A DNA stretch of 64,000 bases from Halolactibacillus halophilus (GCF_900115605.1 NZ_FOXC01000012.1:1-64000), one strand, 5' to 3'. Shown: positions 7,752 to 17,452, counted from the first letter of the stretch. Made by a program: numbers and translations. Notes: generated by a model from the letters alone, not told the origin.

Positions 7752-8906
7752 ATGTATATTAAAGATGCCAGACTCTATTTACCAAATGCGATTGCAACGG
7801 GTGACTTAGTCATTAAAGATGGGAAAATCACAGCCATTTTAACGTCAGGTCATATTGATACATCTGAAGATGAAGTGATTGATGCCCGCGGTCAATACGT
7901 CATCCCCGGTTTTATCGACAGCCACATTCATGGTGCGAACGGCTATGATGCGATGGATGATGACCCAAAAGCTATTTCAGAAATAGCCAAACATCTTGTC
8001 AAAGAAGGGACAACCTCGTTTCTTGCGACAACGATGACTGAAAGTATCGATGCGATTGAGACAGCTTTAACTCACATTAAAAATACCGAAACACCATCCG
8101 GAATGGCTGAACTACTTGGGGTTCATTTAGAGGGGCCGTTTGTGAATGTCAAAAAGAAAGGTGCCCAACCTGAACAGCATATTAAAAAGCCTGACCTTGA
8201 GCTTTTCAAACGCTGGCAAACATTAAGCGGCAACAACATTAAAACCGTCACAATGGCACCAGAAGAAGATGATGCGGGTGCGTTTATTAAAGCGCTCCGA
8301 GAAACAGGTGTGAACGTATCAATGGGGCATACTGATGTATCATTTGATGATGCGAAACAAGCGAGTAAATACGGCGTGAATCAAGTCACTCACCTTTGTA
8401 ACCAGATGAACGGGATTCATCACCGCGATGTCGGTTTAGTTGGGGCAAGTTTCTTACTTTCTCACTTACAGCTCGAACTGATTGCTGACGGGATACATGT
8501 ATCAAATGAGATGTTACAACTGATTTACAATAACGTTGGCAGCGACCGGTTGATACTAATTACCGATGCGATGCGCGCCAAAGGACTTCAGGATGGAACC
8601 TACACTCTCGGAGGTCAAACGGTTCACGTTAAAGACAATAAAGCAACACTTGAAGATGGTACGCTTGCCGGTAGCGTCTTACCGATGATTGAAGCAGCCC
8701 AGCGCATGCTCAAATTAGATGGCACCTCCCTTCAAGACATTATTCAAATGGCTTCTATCAATCCAGCCAAACAGTTGGGTGTTTATGACCGTAAAGGGTC
8801 GATTGAAGTAGGAAAAGATGCTGATTTATTAATTATTAATCATGATTTACAGTTAGACAAAACCATCACCAAAGGTGTGGTAGCATATAAGGGGGATCTC
8901 ACATGA
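7752..8906 (+). CDS. nagA: N-acetylglucosamine-6-phosphate deacetylase
   Basis: A 384-residue cytoplasmic amidohydrolase removing acetate from GlcNAc-6-P to give GlcN-6-P. Visible motifs are the N-terminal GFIDSHIHGANGYD (about residues 54-67), HLEGPFVN (about 126-133, metal-binding Glu), SMGHTDVSFDDA (about 192), THLCNQMNGIHHRD (about 213) and LITDAMRAKG (about 271, catalytic Asp). The ribosome site is AAGGAAGG. It overlaps nagB by four bases (ATGA), so the two are translationally coupled. Confidence 0.96.
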   Translation: MYIKDARLYLPNAIATGDLVIKDGKITAILTSGHIDTSEDEVIDARGQYVIPGFIDSHIHGANGYDAMDDDPKAISEIAKHLVKEGTTSFLATTMTESIDAIETALTHIKNTETPSGMAELLGVHLEGPFVNVKKKGAQPEQHIKKPDLELFKRWQTLSGNNIKTVTMAPEEDDAGAFIKALRETGVNVSMGHTDVSFDDAKQASKYGVNQVTHLCNQMNGIHHRDVGLVGASFLLSHLQLELIADGIHVSNEMLQLIYNNVGSDRLILITDAMRAKGLQDGTYTLGGQTVHVKDNKATLEDGTLAGSVLPMIEAAQRMLKLDGTSLQDIIQMASINPAKQLGVYDRKGSIEVGKDADLLIINHDLQLDKTITKGVVAYKGDLT

Positions 8907-9664
8907 ATATTATCGTCTGTCAAAATTATGACCATTTAAGTGACTACGCGAAAGATGTCGTCATCGACACAATTAAAACGAAAGATAAGCCTGTTCTTGG
9001 ACTAGCGACAGGATCAACACCAGAAGGTATGTATCGAGCACTCATTAAGGCGCACCAAAATAACGACGTGTCATTTAAACATGTCACCAGCTTCAACTTA
9101 GATGAATATATTGGGTTAGGTAAAGACGACCCAAACAGCTATCATCACTTTATGGATGAACATTTATTTAACCATGTCGATATTGACCAAAATGAAACAT
9201 TTGTCCCACCTGGTAATACCGATGACCATGAAAAGGCCTGCCGTGATTATGAACAAAACATGCACCACCACGATAATCTTGACTTACAAGTTCTCGGTCT
9301 TGGTATCAACGGCCATATCGGTTTTAACGAACCCGGTACACCCTTTGATACACGTACACACATGATTGAGCTTGATGACTCTACTCGCGAAGCTAATGCC
9401 CGCTTCTTTGATTCGATTGATGACGTTCCAACTCATGCAATTACGATGGGAATTGAGACGATTATGGAAAGCAAACAAATTTTGTTACTTGCCTCTGGCG
9501 ACAGTAAAAAAGAAGCTGTTTACCGCCTTTTAAACGGTGAGGAAACACCTGACTTTCCGGCATCGATTTTACACCGTCACAAAAACGTGACCGTTATCTT
9601 AGATCGCGACGCGGCTAGCCTTTTATCAGTTGAACAAATCGATCAAGTTGTTGGACCAAAGTAA
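8903..9664 (+). CDS. nagB: Glucosamine-6-phosphate deaminase
   Basis: A 253-residue enzyme converting GlcN-6-P to fructose-6-P and ammonia, the entry of amino sugars into glycolysis. Motifs are LGLATGSTPEGMY (about 33), FNLDEYIGL (about 66-74, catalytic Asp region), LGLGINGHIGFNEPG (about 130-144) and SGDSKKEAVYRLL. Length is like Bacillus NagB and lacks the allosteric extension of enterobacterial enzymes. It is the last gene of its operon and is followed by a strong terminator. Confidence 0.96.
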   Translation: MNIIVCQNYDHLSDYAKDVVIDTIKTKDKPVLGLATGSTPEGMYRALIKAHQNNDVSFKHVTSFNLDEYIGLGKDDPNSYHHFMDEHLFNHVDIDQNETFVPPGNTDDHEKACRDYEQNMHHHDNLDLQVLGLGINGHIGFNEPGTPFDTRTHMIELDDSTREANARFFDSIDDVPTHAITMGIETIMESKQILLLASGDSKKEAVYRLLNGEETPDFPASILHRHKNVTVILDRDAASLLSVEQIDQVVGPK

Positions 9665-9688
9665 TCCATATTTTTTAAAGCTATCAAC

Positions 9689-9736
9689 AAAAAGCCATCC
9701 CAACGCAGTCTTTGTCACTGCCGGGGATGGCTTTTT
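9689..9736. terminator. Terminator after nagB, bidirectional
   Basis: Perfect arms AAAAAGCCATCCC and GGGATGGCTTTTT with a 22-base loop. T runs on both strands let it also serve the convergent aldo/keto reductase gene. Confidence 0.9.
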
Positions 9737-9773
9737 ATCTTTGAAGCTAACCACTAACCTGTCACATGGCGCT

Positions 9774-10613
9774 TTAGCGCTTATTAAAGGTAGATGGGTC
9801 TGGTCCTACTCGTTCATCTTTATTTAGTTGATTGATTTGTTTCATCTCGTCATATGTCAGTTCAAAATCAAAGACATCAGCATTTTCTTTAATTCGGTGA
9901 GCTTTTGTTGATTTTGGAATGGTGACTACACCACTTTGAATATCCCAGCGCACCAAGACTTGGGCGATTGATTTGTTGTGACGGTCAGCAATCACCTGTA
10001 GGACGTCGTTATCAAATAATTGCCCTTGTTTCAGTGGTGACCACGCTTCTATTTGAATGTTGTGATCCAGGCAGAAATGACGCAACGGTTCTTGAGTTAA
10101 ATGCGGGTGAAACTCAACTTGGTTCACCATCGGGGTAATTTCAGACCCTTGAATCAGTGTCTCTAAATGTTCTTCTTTAAAGTTACTGACCCCTATCGCA
10201 CGGATTTTCTTTTCTTGATACAGCTTTTCAAACGCGCGCCATGTGTCTTGATACAGATTTGCTTCTGGCACTGGCCAGTGAATCAAGTATAAATCAAGAT
10301 AATCTAAACCTAACCGGTCTAACGTTGCCTCAAATGCGGTTAGTGTTGACTCATAACCTTGGTCAGCGTTCCACAATTTTGAAGTGATAAATAAATCTTC
10401 TCTTTTCACATCAACTTCTTTAAGCGCTTCACCAACGCCTTTCTCATTACCATAGACGCTGGCTGTATCAATACTGCGGTAACCACTATTGATCGCATCG
10501 ATGACAGCTTGTTTTACTTCCGGTCCGTCTTCTACTTTAAAGACACCTAATCCAACCCACGGCATTTCTACACCGTTTGCCAACTTCGTTGTACTCGTTA
10601 AGTCTTTTAACAT
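9774..10613 (-). CDS. Aldo/keto reductase (methylglyoxal/glyoxal reductase type)
   Basis: A 279-residue NADPH-dependent TIM-barrel reductase. Motifs are GYRSIDTASVYGNEKGVGEAL (Asp and Tyr of the tetrad), FITSKLW (Lys), LDYLDLYLIHWPVP (His), IGVSNF and IPKSTKAHRIKEN for cofactor binding. It is closest in pattern to Bacillus YvgN/YtbE and 2,5-diketogluconate reductases. The start was placed at 10613, seven bases after AAGGAGG. An upstream in-frame TTG/ATG extension has no ribosome site. Confidence 0.92.
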   Translation of the reverse strand: MLKDLTSTTKLANGVEMPWVGLGVFKVEDGPEVKQAVIDAINSGYRSIDTASVYGNEKGVGEALKEVDVKREDLFITSKLWNADQGYESTLTAFEATLDRLGLDYLDLYLIHWPVPEANLYQDTWRAFEKLYQEKKIRAIGVSNFKEEHLETLIQGSEITPMVNQVEFHPHLTQEPLRHFCLDHNIQIEAWSPLKQGQLFDNDVLQVIADRHNKSIAQVLVRWDIQSGVVTIPKSTKAHRIKENADVFDFELTYDEMKQINQLNKDERVGPDPSTFNKR

Positions 10614-10824
10614 ATAAAAATCCTCCTTGAGACGATTCATTTCGTCCGTTATCTGTTATTATTAATCACATTTAGTGTTTACCCGAATTGTTTACGTTTT
10701 AAAAGTCTTGATGACTTAAAACTTACACGTTTAATTCTTCTGATGACAACAAAAAATATCTTCGCAAACGACACCTGATTGTCTCATCGCTTCACCAACA
10801 GGCGCTTTATATCATAATTACTTA

Positions 10825-13164
10825 CTAAGCATCTCCTTTTTTTGGAAGCTGAATTTCCATGATTTTATGATGTTGATATGTCGATGCGTCAACGGCCTTT
10901 AGCCAAGGCGCAACCGTTTGGTGACTGACAAGCGTTAACGCATGCATCGCTCGGGTTGAGGCCGTATAAAGTAAATACTGATCAAGTTCATTATAATAAT
11001 GTTTTTCCGATACGTCGTAGACAATGACCGCATCAAACTCAATCCCTTTGGCTAAGTAGACAGGTAAAACTTTGATACCTGGTTCAAATTCATGGGTTTC
11101 TACTGTCACAAGATGAGCTTGTGTGTCATTTAGCTGAAGCCAATCAGTGACTTTCTTCGCTTCTTGTTTAGTTTTTGTGATGATTGCCAGTTGTTCAAAA
11201 CCCTGAGCTTGAAATGCTTGTAACTCATCATAAATCTTATGCATCATCATCTGTTCGGTTTCTACTTCATAAATATTTGGTTTGTCACCCTGTCTAACGA
11301 ACGGTTCGATTGTGTAAGCATCTTGTTTGGCTAAACCTTTAGAGAAATTCACGAGTTGTTCTGTCGCTCGGTAACTTTTATTTAACGTTAACACATCAGC
11401 ATCTGTCAGACTTTTTAGCACATGATCATCATTTAATCCGTGTAAATATAACGTTTGGTGCACATCACCTAATAACGTCATTTGACTATTAGGATAAATG
11501 CGCTTTAAATAAGCAAGTTGAAATAATGAGTAGTCCTGAGCTTCATCTAAAATCACATGCTGGATGGAACCCTGTTCATCAAACCCGAGACAAACTTTTT
11601 CAAAGTAAAGAAACGGTGTTGCGTCTTCATATGTCAAGAAATTATCCAATAATTGTTGCCGAGTCTCCAAACGGACGTGATTAAACTGTTCATCGGTCGC
11701 ATCAGCGTGATCAAACAAACGCAGATATGTTCGCTTTGTATCAACAAACTGGAGACGTTTTATTTTTTTTCGAAGCGGCTTGAACAGTTTATTAATTAAC
11801 CGTAATTTTAAAATTTGTTGTTCGCGCTCGGTTTGATTAAACCAATCCATCGTATCTTGTTCACCCTCAATCTGTTCATACGCGGCTTGGTAGTCATCTA
11901 AATCTAATAGCTCTAATTCATCTTCTAGCCAATCGGCGTCCATTAATTGTTTTTGTTCTTCTTTGAGTGACGCCAAGATAAAATCACGTAATTGGCTTAA
12001 TCTAACCTGAACCGATTCGTTTTGATCCATTTTATAAAAGTAACGCGACAGTTCTTGTTTTGACACAATCACATGATCTCGAAAACGAATGTTACGAAAA
12101 GCCAAGCCACGATATTTTAACTGTTCTAAATAGTGATCAACTTTCTCTTTAAACTGAAGTGAGGCCTTATATTGCATGTTTACCTGTCTTGACTCAGTCA
12201 CTTCTCCTGTCAATAATACTTCTAATTGATCAAACGGTGTTTCAATCACAAACCGGCGACCGAGTTCTTGTTCTAGATAATGATAAAAAGTTACTTGTTC
12301 AATTTGGTCTTCACCAAGTTCGGGTAACACTTGTGAGACATAAGTATGAAACAGTGGATTTGGTGAAAATAGCAGCATTTGTTCCGCGGTTAATTCACCA
12401 CGGAAACGGTAGAGTAAATAGGCAATCCGCTGCAAAGCGGCCGATGTTTTACCACTTCCTGCGACCCCTTGGACAATGAGGTCTTTCTTCTTCTCATGAC
12501 GAATAATTTTGTTTTGTTCTTGTTGGATGGTGGCAACGATATTTTTCATCGTCGTATCGGCCGTTTCACCGAGTACTTGTTGGAGAAGACCGTCACCAAT
12601 CGTAAGACCCGTATCAAACATCCCCTCCAGCTCTCCGCGCTTGACAACATATTGACGCTTTAACGTCATCTCACCAGTAATAGTTTCATCAATCGCTTGA
12701 TATTGACTCGCACCAGGTGGGTAGTCATAATACATCGAGGCGATTGGTGCGCGCCAATCATAGACGTAGAAGTCTTCTTCATTCTTCTTTAATAAAGATG
12801 ACGTACCAATATAAATCGCGTCAACTGCTGTTTCACCATCTTCTTTAAAATCAATGCGACCGAAATAAGGCTGGTCATACAACCTTGTTAATTGTCTAAA
12901 GCTTTGGTCTTGTTGGTCGTGGTGACGCTCACGTTCTGAGAGGAATTCTGCTTGTTGTTTCAAACTTGCTTGTGTCTCAATCGCATCATCCATTTCCGTT
13001 AAATTGACGGTGACATCTTCAAAAAACTCCTTCCGTAAATCTAACACGTCGGTCCGAATCCGTTTGACACGTTTCATTAATTTATTCAGACGGTTTTTGA
13101 TGACAGTTTTCACCTCATGAAACCGTTCTTGTTCTTCTTCAAATGATTGATTGTATTCTGTCAT
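10825..13164 (-). CDS. helD: HelD-like UvrD/Rep-family helicase (RNA polymerase recycling factor)
   Basis: A 779-residue superfamily 1 protein. The N-terminal ~90 residues are charged coiled coil (FEEEQERFHEVKTVIKNRLNKLMKRVKRI), the arm that HelD inserts into RNA polymerase. Walker A is VQGVAGSGKTSAAL (about 230-243). Walker B is VILDEAQDYS, and later motifs are LNKSYRAT, LAKGIEFDAVIVYD and LYTASTRAMHALT. HelD uses ATP to strip stalled polymerase from DNA. The start is the ATG after GAAGGGGAG; the upstream TTG lies within that site. It is monocistronic. Confidence 0.85.
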   Translation of the reverse strand: MTEYNQSFEEEQERFHEVKTVIKNRLNKLMKRVKRIRTDVLDLRKEFFEDVTVNLTEMDDAIETQASLKQQAEFLSERERHHDQQDQSFRQLTRLYDQPYFGRIDFKEDGETAVDAIYIGTSSLLKKNEEDFYVYDWRAPIASMYYDYPPGASQYQAIDETITGEMTLKRQYVVKRGELEGMFDTGLTIGDGLLQQVLGETADTTMKNIVATIQQEQNKIIRHEKKKDLIVQGVAGSGKTSAALQRIAYLLYRFRGELTAEQMLLFSPNPLFHTYVSQVLPELGEDQIEQVTFYHYLEQELGRRFVIETPFDQLEVLLTGEVTESRQVNMQYKASLQFKEKVDHYLEQLKYRGLAFRNIRFRDHVIVSKQELSRYFYKMDQNESVQVRLSQLRDFILASLKEEQKQLMDADWLEDELELLDLDDYQAAYEQIEGEQDTMDWFNQTEREQQILKLRLINKLFKPLRKKIKRLQFVDTKRTYLRLFDHADATDEQFNHVRLETRQQLLDNFLTYEDATPFLYFEKVCLGFDEQGSIQHVILDEAQDYSLFQLAYLKRIYPNSQMTLLGDVHQTLYLHGLNDDHVLKSLTDADVLTLNKSYRATEQLVNFSKGLAKQDAYTIEPFVRQGDKPNIYEVETEQMMMHKIYDELQAFQAQGFEQLAIITKTKQEAKKVTDWLQLNDTQAHLVTVETHEFEPGIKVLPVYLAKGIEFDAVIVYDVSEKHYYNELDQYLLYTASTRAMHALTLVSHQTVAPWLKAVDASTYQHHKIMEIQLPKKGDA

Positions 13165-13418
13165 TGTCGTTCTCCCCTTCAATGTATCTGTCGCTATGTG
13201 TATCTACCCTTCATTGTAGAAGATAATGCATAAAAACACTAGCCCACACACTCAAATTACCCGGAAAATCTGTCGGATCACCCAATCGGTTACACGCAGA
13301 ACGGTCTCATACATCTTTTTGGGCAAATCTCTTCCAAATCCTTGTGAATTCCGGTATGCTAATTAATTAGAGCAACGAAATAATTACATAGACAGTTTAT
13401 AGAAAGAAGGGAATTATC

Positions 13419-14639
13419 ATTAACCAAGAACAACAGGTAAAAAAGAATGTCAGCATCATGTGGTTTGCGAACTTTTTTATTGCCGGAAGCATTACGATGG
13501 TTCAACCATTTTTATCCTTGTATATTGACACACTAGGCAACTTTTCTGATGAGTATGTCCAAACGTGGTCAGGCTTCATTTTTAGTATTACATTTGTGAG
13601 TGCGTTTTTATTCTCACCAATTTGGGGGAAAGTCGGCGATCGGATTGGGCGCAAGCCGATTCTCGTCGTGTTCGCTTTTGGCCTTGGCTTATCACTCTTA
13701 TTAATGGGTTTTGTCACGTCCATCTTACAGTTATTTTTCTTACGCTTATTTATGGGGGTCTTCACCGGGTTTATCTCGTTATCTCAAGCCTTGATTTCAA
13801 CACAAACATCGAAACGTGTTGCTGGTAAAGTGCTCGGGACACTCCAAACCGGTAGTATTACCGGTACATTAATGGGACCGCTCTTAGGCGGGATCTTAGC
13901 TGATTTATTCGGATATCAATCCACATTTAAGTGGCTTAGTTTAGTCTTATTTATCTCTAGTTTACTTGTTTTATTTGGGATTAAAGAATTTACAATACAA
14001 GAAGATTCAGCGATCGATCAAACGCGTTATACGTCACGTCAAGTGCTACTACACATTTTACGCCAGCCAGTCTTGTTGTTAATTATGTTGATGTCGATGA
14101 TTGTGCAAATTGCGAATTTTAGTATTCAACCCATTTTGCCTCTATTTGTCGGAGAGATACATGGGAGTGCAAACATCGCCTTTTTCTCTGGACTCGCTTT
14201 TTCCGCATCAGGACTCGGTAACTTACTGTTTTCACGACGTATCGGTCGTTTAGGTGACCGTCATGGCTATGTTAAGTTATTGACGGTGATGTTAATCCTC
14301 GCCGCTGTTGTCTATTTCCCTGGTGGTTTTGTGACAGCTTTATGGCAACTGATTATTTTACGATTCTTAATGGGGATCTTTATTGGTGGGGTAATCCCGC
14401 TAAGGATTGCCTACATCAGACAAGCAGCCCCAATCGAAATGCAAGGGGAAGTGTTAGGATACAACACAAGTTTACGCTTTTTCGGTAATATGATTGGTCC
14501 AATGCTTGGTGCAGCCATTAGTGCAAGCTTAGGCTATTCCGCTGTCTTTTTATCAACCGCTAGTTTACTCTTAATCAGCGCTCTGATTATGATCTATGCG
14601 ATTAAACGCCATCCGGAGTATACGGTTAATAGCTTATAG
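13419..14639 (+). CDS. MFS drug-efflux-type transporter, possible AUU start
   Basis: About 406 residues with 12 hydrophobic segments and the MFS loop GKVGDRIGRKPILV (about residues 69-82). It resembles MdtG/multidrug exporters of Bacilli, most likely an H+ antiporter; the substrate is unknown. The first ATG (13458) has no ribosome site. Thirteen codons upstream, an ATT codon at 13419 sits eight bases after AGAAAGAAGG and gives a typical MFS N-terminus (INQEQQVKKNVSIMWFANFF). I placed the start there. The ATG remains the conservative alternative. Confidence 0.75.
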   Translation: MNQEQQVKKNVSIMWFANFFIAGSITMVQPFLSLYIDTLGNFSDEYVQTWSGFIFSITFVSAFLFSPIWGKVGDRIGRKPILVVFAFGLGLSLLLMGFVTSILQLFFLRLFMGVFTGFISLSQALISTQTSKRVAGKVLGTLQTGSITGTLMGPLLGGILADLFGYQSTFKWLSLVLFISSLLVLFGIKEFTIQEDSAIDQTRYTSRQVLLHILRQPVLLLIMLMSMIVQIANFSIQPILPLFVGEIHGSANIAFFSGLAFSASGLGNLLFSRRIGRLGDRHGYVKLLTVMLILAAVVYFPGGFVTALWQLIILRFLMGIFIGGVIPLRIAYIRQAAPIEMQGEVLGYNTSLRFFGNMIGPMLGAAISASLGYSAVFLSTASLLLISALIMIYAIKRHPEYTVNSL

Positions 14640-14684
14640 TTTAGCAAGCAGCAATGAAGATAACTATCACAAGAAGTGCATACG

Positions 14685-14712
14685 AATAAGCCTGTCAGCT
14701 GACAGGCTTATT
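14685..14712. terminator. Palindromic terminator between MFS gene and ridA
   Basis: A perfect 28-bp palindrome with arms AATAAGCCTGTCAG and CTGACAGGCTTATT. The T tract beyond it is short. It lies between convergent genes and probably acts on both. Confidence 0.75.
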
Positions 14713-14750
14713 GTTGTCTTTATTATGATTCGTTTATGACAGCAGCGTCG

Positions 14751-15128
14751 TTATTTCTTTACGATCGCATCGATTTCAACTTTTACACCTTTAGGTAGTT
14801 GAGACACTTCCACAGTGGCACGTGCGGGATATGGCGCATTTAAAAATAAACGATACGTGTCATTGAGTGCTTGAAAATCATTTAAATCGGTCACATAAAT
14901 CGTAAACTTCACGACATGATCAAGGGATACTTTCGCTTGTTCACAGATGGCTTGTAAGTTCTTCATGACTTGTTTCGTTTGTTCAACAATATCCTCACCA
15001 ACAACTTCCATTGTTTCAGGGTTTAGTGGAATTTGACCTGAAATAAAGATTAAATCACCGGCATCAATGGCTTGTGAATAAGGACCAATGGCTTGTGGCG
15101 CATGATTTGTTTGAATTTCTTTTTTCAA
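14751..15128 (-). CDS. ridA: RidA family enamine/imine deaminase
   Basis: A 125-residue protein of the RidA/YjgF/YER057c family, which hydrolyses reactive enamines such as 2-aminoacrylate. Signatures are [23 protein letters not shown], the catalytic-site Arg in PARATVEV, and [12 protein letters not shown] at the end. I chose a TTG start at 15128, nine bases after GAGAGG, giving the family N-terminus (M)[11 protein letters not shown] and the usual 125 residues. The ATG three codons earlier abuts the ribosome site. Confidence 0.9.
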   Translation of the reverse strand: MKKEIQTNHAPQAIGPYSQAIDAGDLIFISGQIPLNPETMEVVGEDIVEQTKQVMKNLQAICEQAKVSLDHVVKFTIYVTDLNDFQALNDTYRLFLNAPYPARATVEVSQLPKGVKVEIDAIVKK

Positions 15129-15238
15129 TCGACTCATCCTCTCGTCAGTATTCCTTAAATTTTAACATAATTCAGTTAATTTGGTATACTATCCGTAACA
15201 ACTATTTTAAAATCTATCCATACCGAAAGGGGTCTATT

Positions 15239-15640
15239 ATGTTTGAAACATTCACTTTAGCCACACATCACCATAGCGAGATGATTGAAATTACCGAGCC
15301 AATTGAACAATACGTAAAAAATATAGGTGTTCGTGACGGTATCATCATCGTATCAAGTGCGCACACTACAGCGGGGGTTACGGTGAATGAAAATGCTGAT
15401 CCCGATGTTAAAACCGACTTTTTAAGACGTTTGGATGAGGTCTATCCTTGGGAGCACACTCGCGACCGTCATATGGAAGGGAATACCGCCGCTCACTTAA
15501 AGACAAGTACTGTTGGACATAGCCAGACGATTGTCATTGATCGCGGCAGACTTGTCCTTGGTACGTGGCAAGGAATATACTTCTGTGAATTTGACGGGCC
15601 AAGACAACGCACCTATCACGTGAAAGTGATGCAAAGTTAG
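15239..15640 (+). CDS. YjbQ/UPF0047 family protein
   Basis: A 133-residue member of the YjbQ family. Family signatures are [36 protein letters not shown] and [15 protein letters not shown], with conserved His residues suggesting a metal site. Some members have weak thiamine-phosphate-synthase activity in vitro, but the physiological role is not settled. The start follows GAAAGGGG. The gene is divergent from ridA and is followed by a hairpin at 15644-15680. Confidence 0.85.
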   Translation: MFETFTLATHHHSEMIEITEPIEQYVKNIGVRDGIIIVSSAHTTAGVTVNENADPDVKTDFLRRLDEVYPWEHTRDRHMEGNTAAHLKTSTVGHSQTIVIDRGRLVLGTWQGIYFCEFDGPRQRTYHVKVMQS

Positions 15641-15643
15641 TAA

Positions 15644-15680
15644 AATCCCCACCTCCATTTTTATGTCGGACGGGGATTAT
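15644..15680. terminator. Hairpin between YjbQ gene and araR
   Basis: Arms AATCCCC and GGGGATT around a 23-base loop, followed by a short T-rich tract, between two convergent genes. Confidence 0.6.
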
Positions 15681-15700
15681 TATGAGTTTTTAAAAAATCA

Positions 15701-16819
15701 TTAATGTCTCGGTTTAGCTGTAGATGAGCGTTTCACAAGCACAGGATCAAACACAACAGATTCAACCGGTTCTTGTTTCTTTCTCTGCATACCACTTTGG
15801 TCTTTTACTAAGCTAAGAATCATCTTAGCAGCAACTTTACCTAACGCACTTTGCGGATGTTTCACTGTCGTTAATTTTACTTCAGAGACTTCCGCAAGGA
15901 AGGAGTCATCAAACCCAATAATCGATAAGTCTTCAGGAATGGCTAAACCTTTCTTACGTACAATATCAAGTAAGGCTATCGCCAGTTCATCATTATAACA
16001 AACAAGCCCCGTTGGCCGTTCTTTTTCAGGTAACGCCAACAATCTCTCAAGTTCCGCTTGAGGGTGGTGGTATTTCCCCTCTGTGTTATACAGAATGATA
16101 TGATTCGGGTTAATATTTAGGCCGTGTTTACGGTGCGCTTTTAAATAGCCTTTCATCCTCTTTAAGCCTTGACCTTCATCATTTTTAAAGAATCCTAAAA
16201 TATTCGTATGACCTAGTTCAATTAAGTGCTCCGTCTGCAGGAACCCACCATGTTCATCGTTCAAGGTAATACTTAGCGGTTCGAGTTCATCATAGAAAGC
16301 GTTCATCATAATGTAAGGAATGTTTTGGCGCTCTAGGTTTAAATAATAATTAATGTTTGGATTACTCACTGCACTTTTTGTCGGTTCGACAATAAGACCA
16401 TCAAACTGTTGCGTCAGAATCTTTTCTAAGAACCGGCGTTCATTATCATGGTCATTGTTCGTACTAAATAGACTCACATGATAACCTTGTTGACTTAAGT
16501 AAGACTCCGCCCCGCGAATAATCGATGGAAAGATATAATCCGAAATATACGTCGTCATAATCGCAATATTTTTTTGATGATTGATGCGTTTAGACTGTTT
16601 TTCTTTTGAACGATCCGCGCAAAACGTCCCTGCGCCTTGTTCTCGGTATAGCCATCCCTGGTTCACTAATTCACCAATGGCTAAGCGAACAGTGTGACGG
16701 CTGACACCAAATTGTTTCATTAACTCACTTTCTGAACTGATTTTTTGATGAGGCTGAAAAGTACCGTCTAGAATCTTTGATTTAAGCGCTTGTTTAACAA
16801 TACTGTATTTTGTCTGCAT
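15701..16819 (-). CDS. araR: AraR-type GntR/LacI chimeric repressor
   Basis: A 372-residue regulator. The N-terminal GntR winged helix (about residues 5-70) includes SSESELMKQFGVSRHTVRLAIGEL. A LacI-type periplasmic-binding-like effector domain follows (about 85-350; IAIMTTYISDYIFPSIIRGAE, ICYND-like VCYNDELAIALLDIV, IIGFDDSFLA). This GntR-LacI fusion is the architecture of the L-arabinose repressor AraR. No arabinose genes lie in the window, so the targets must be elsewhere or the ligand may differ. The start follows AAGAGGTG. Confidence 0.85.
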   Translation of the reverse strand: MQTKYSIVKQALKSKILDGTFQPHQKISSESELMKQFGVSRHTVRLAIGELVNQGWLYREQGAGTFCADRSKEKQSKRINHQKNIAIMTTYISDYIFPSIIRGAESYLSQQGYHVSLFSTNNDHDNERRFLEKILTQQFDGLIVEPTKSAVSNPNINYYLNLERQNIPYIMMNAFYDELEPLSITLNDEHGGFLQTEHLIELGHTNILGFFKNDEGQGLKRMKGYLKAHRKHGLNINPNHIILYNTEGKYHHPQAELERLLALPEKERPTGLVCYNDELAIALLDIVRKKGLAIPEDLSIIGFDDSFLAEVSEVKLTTVKHPQSALGKVAAKMILSLVKDQSGMQRKKQEPVESVVFDPVLVKRSSTAKPRH

Positions 16820-16970
16820 AAGTTACACCTCTTACATTCTTTTGACTTATTAATTTCTTTTTAGTTTAACATAAACTTATCTGAAATCAGTCAGAAATGC
16901 GCTAAAACTCATGAAGTATCGATGCCGTTCATACCTTGATTGTCACATAAACATCACACCAAAACCTCTT

Positions 16971-16996
16971 TAGCACTGATGTCTTTGAGGTTTTTT
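16971..16996. terminator. Short hairpin with T run
   Basis: Arms AAAACCTC and GAGGTTTT around a ten-base loop are followed by TT. No gene reads into it from the left on the plus strand within the window. Confidence 0.5.
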
Positions 16997-17452
16997 AAAT
17001 ATCTACTATCGTTTCATTATAAAGTAGCATACTTATACGTATGTTTAATACCCTAAACTACTAATGATATAATTATAAACACAACAAACCAGAACTTATC
17101 AGCTTTTTTAAAACTAAAAGAACCAAGAAAAACCTCTATTTAATAAGGTTTTTCTTGGTTTTTTTTCAAAAATTTTGTTTTATAAATGTCTATCTGTCAA
17201 CAATTAAATTTGTCCCCAAAATTATTAGCAGGCCCACCTCCACTCGTACAATCAAACGCAAGTGCTGATAGTACTTGGTCTACTTAGTTTTTTTCTAATC
17301 AATAGCAAGTGCCACCATTAAGTCCATAGTTTGTGACAATCACTTCAATCCCAAGAGAAAATGGTTGTCAATTGAATTAACAGCCCCTTTTAAATTATTG
17401 ATTCAATCAAAATAGATCATGAAATATTGAGATTTAAATTATCATCAAAACA
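16997..17452. other. Gene-poor region with a second orphan terminator
   Basis: No intact gene was found between araR and the CRISPR array. A strong plus-strand terminator at 17121-17166 (AACCAAGAAAAACCT arms, then eight T) has no coding gene in front of it. A TATAAT-like box at 17067-17072 could start a short RNA, but the -35 match is poor. The minus strand of 17200-17340 holds two short coding-like fragments without start codons. The region looks like decayed sequence at the old end of the array. Confidence 0.4.
17121..17166 (+). terminator. Strong orphan rho-independent terminator
   Basis: Fifteen-base arms (AACCAAGAAAAACCT and AGGTTTTTCTTGGTT) with a ten-base loop and a run of T. The reverse strand has a weaker T tract. 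Confidence 0.8.

Noticed and set aside
15701-16819. araR as evidence of an arabinose operon in the window
   Set aside because: No arabinose isomerase, kinase or epimerase gene is present; only the regulator is supported.
17067-17166. A small RNA starting at the TATAAT-like box and ending at the orphan terminator
   Set aside because: The -35 region is poor and nothing else supports transcription; noted only as a possibility in the regional entry.
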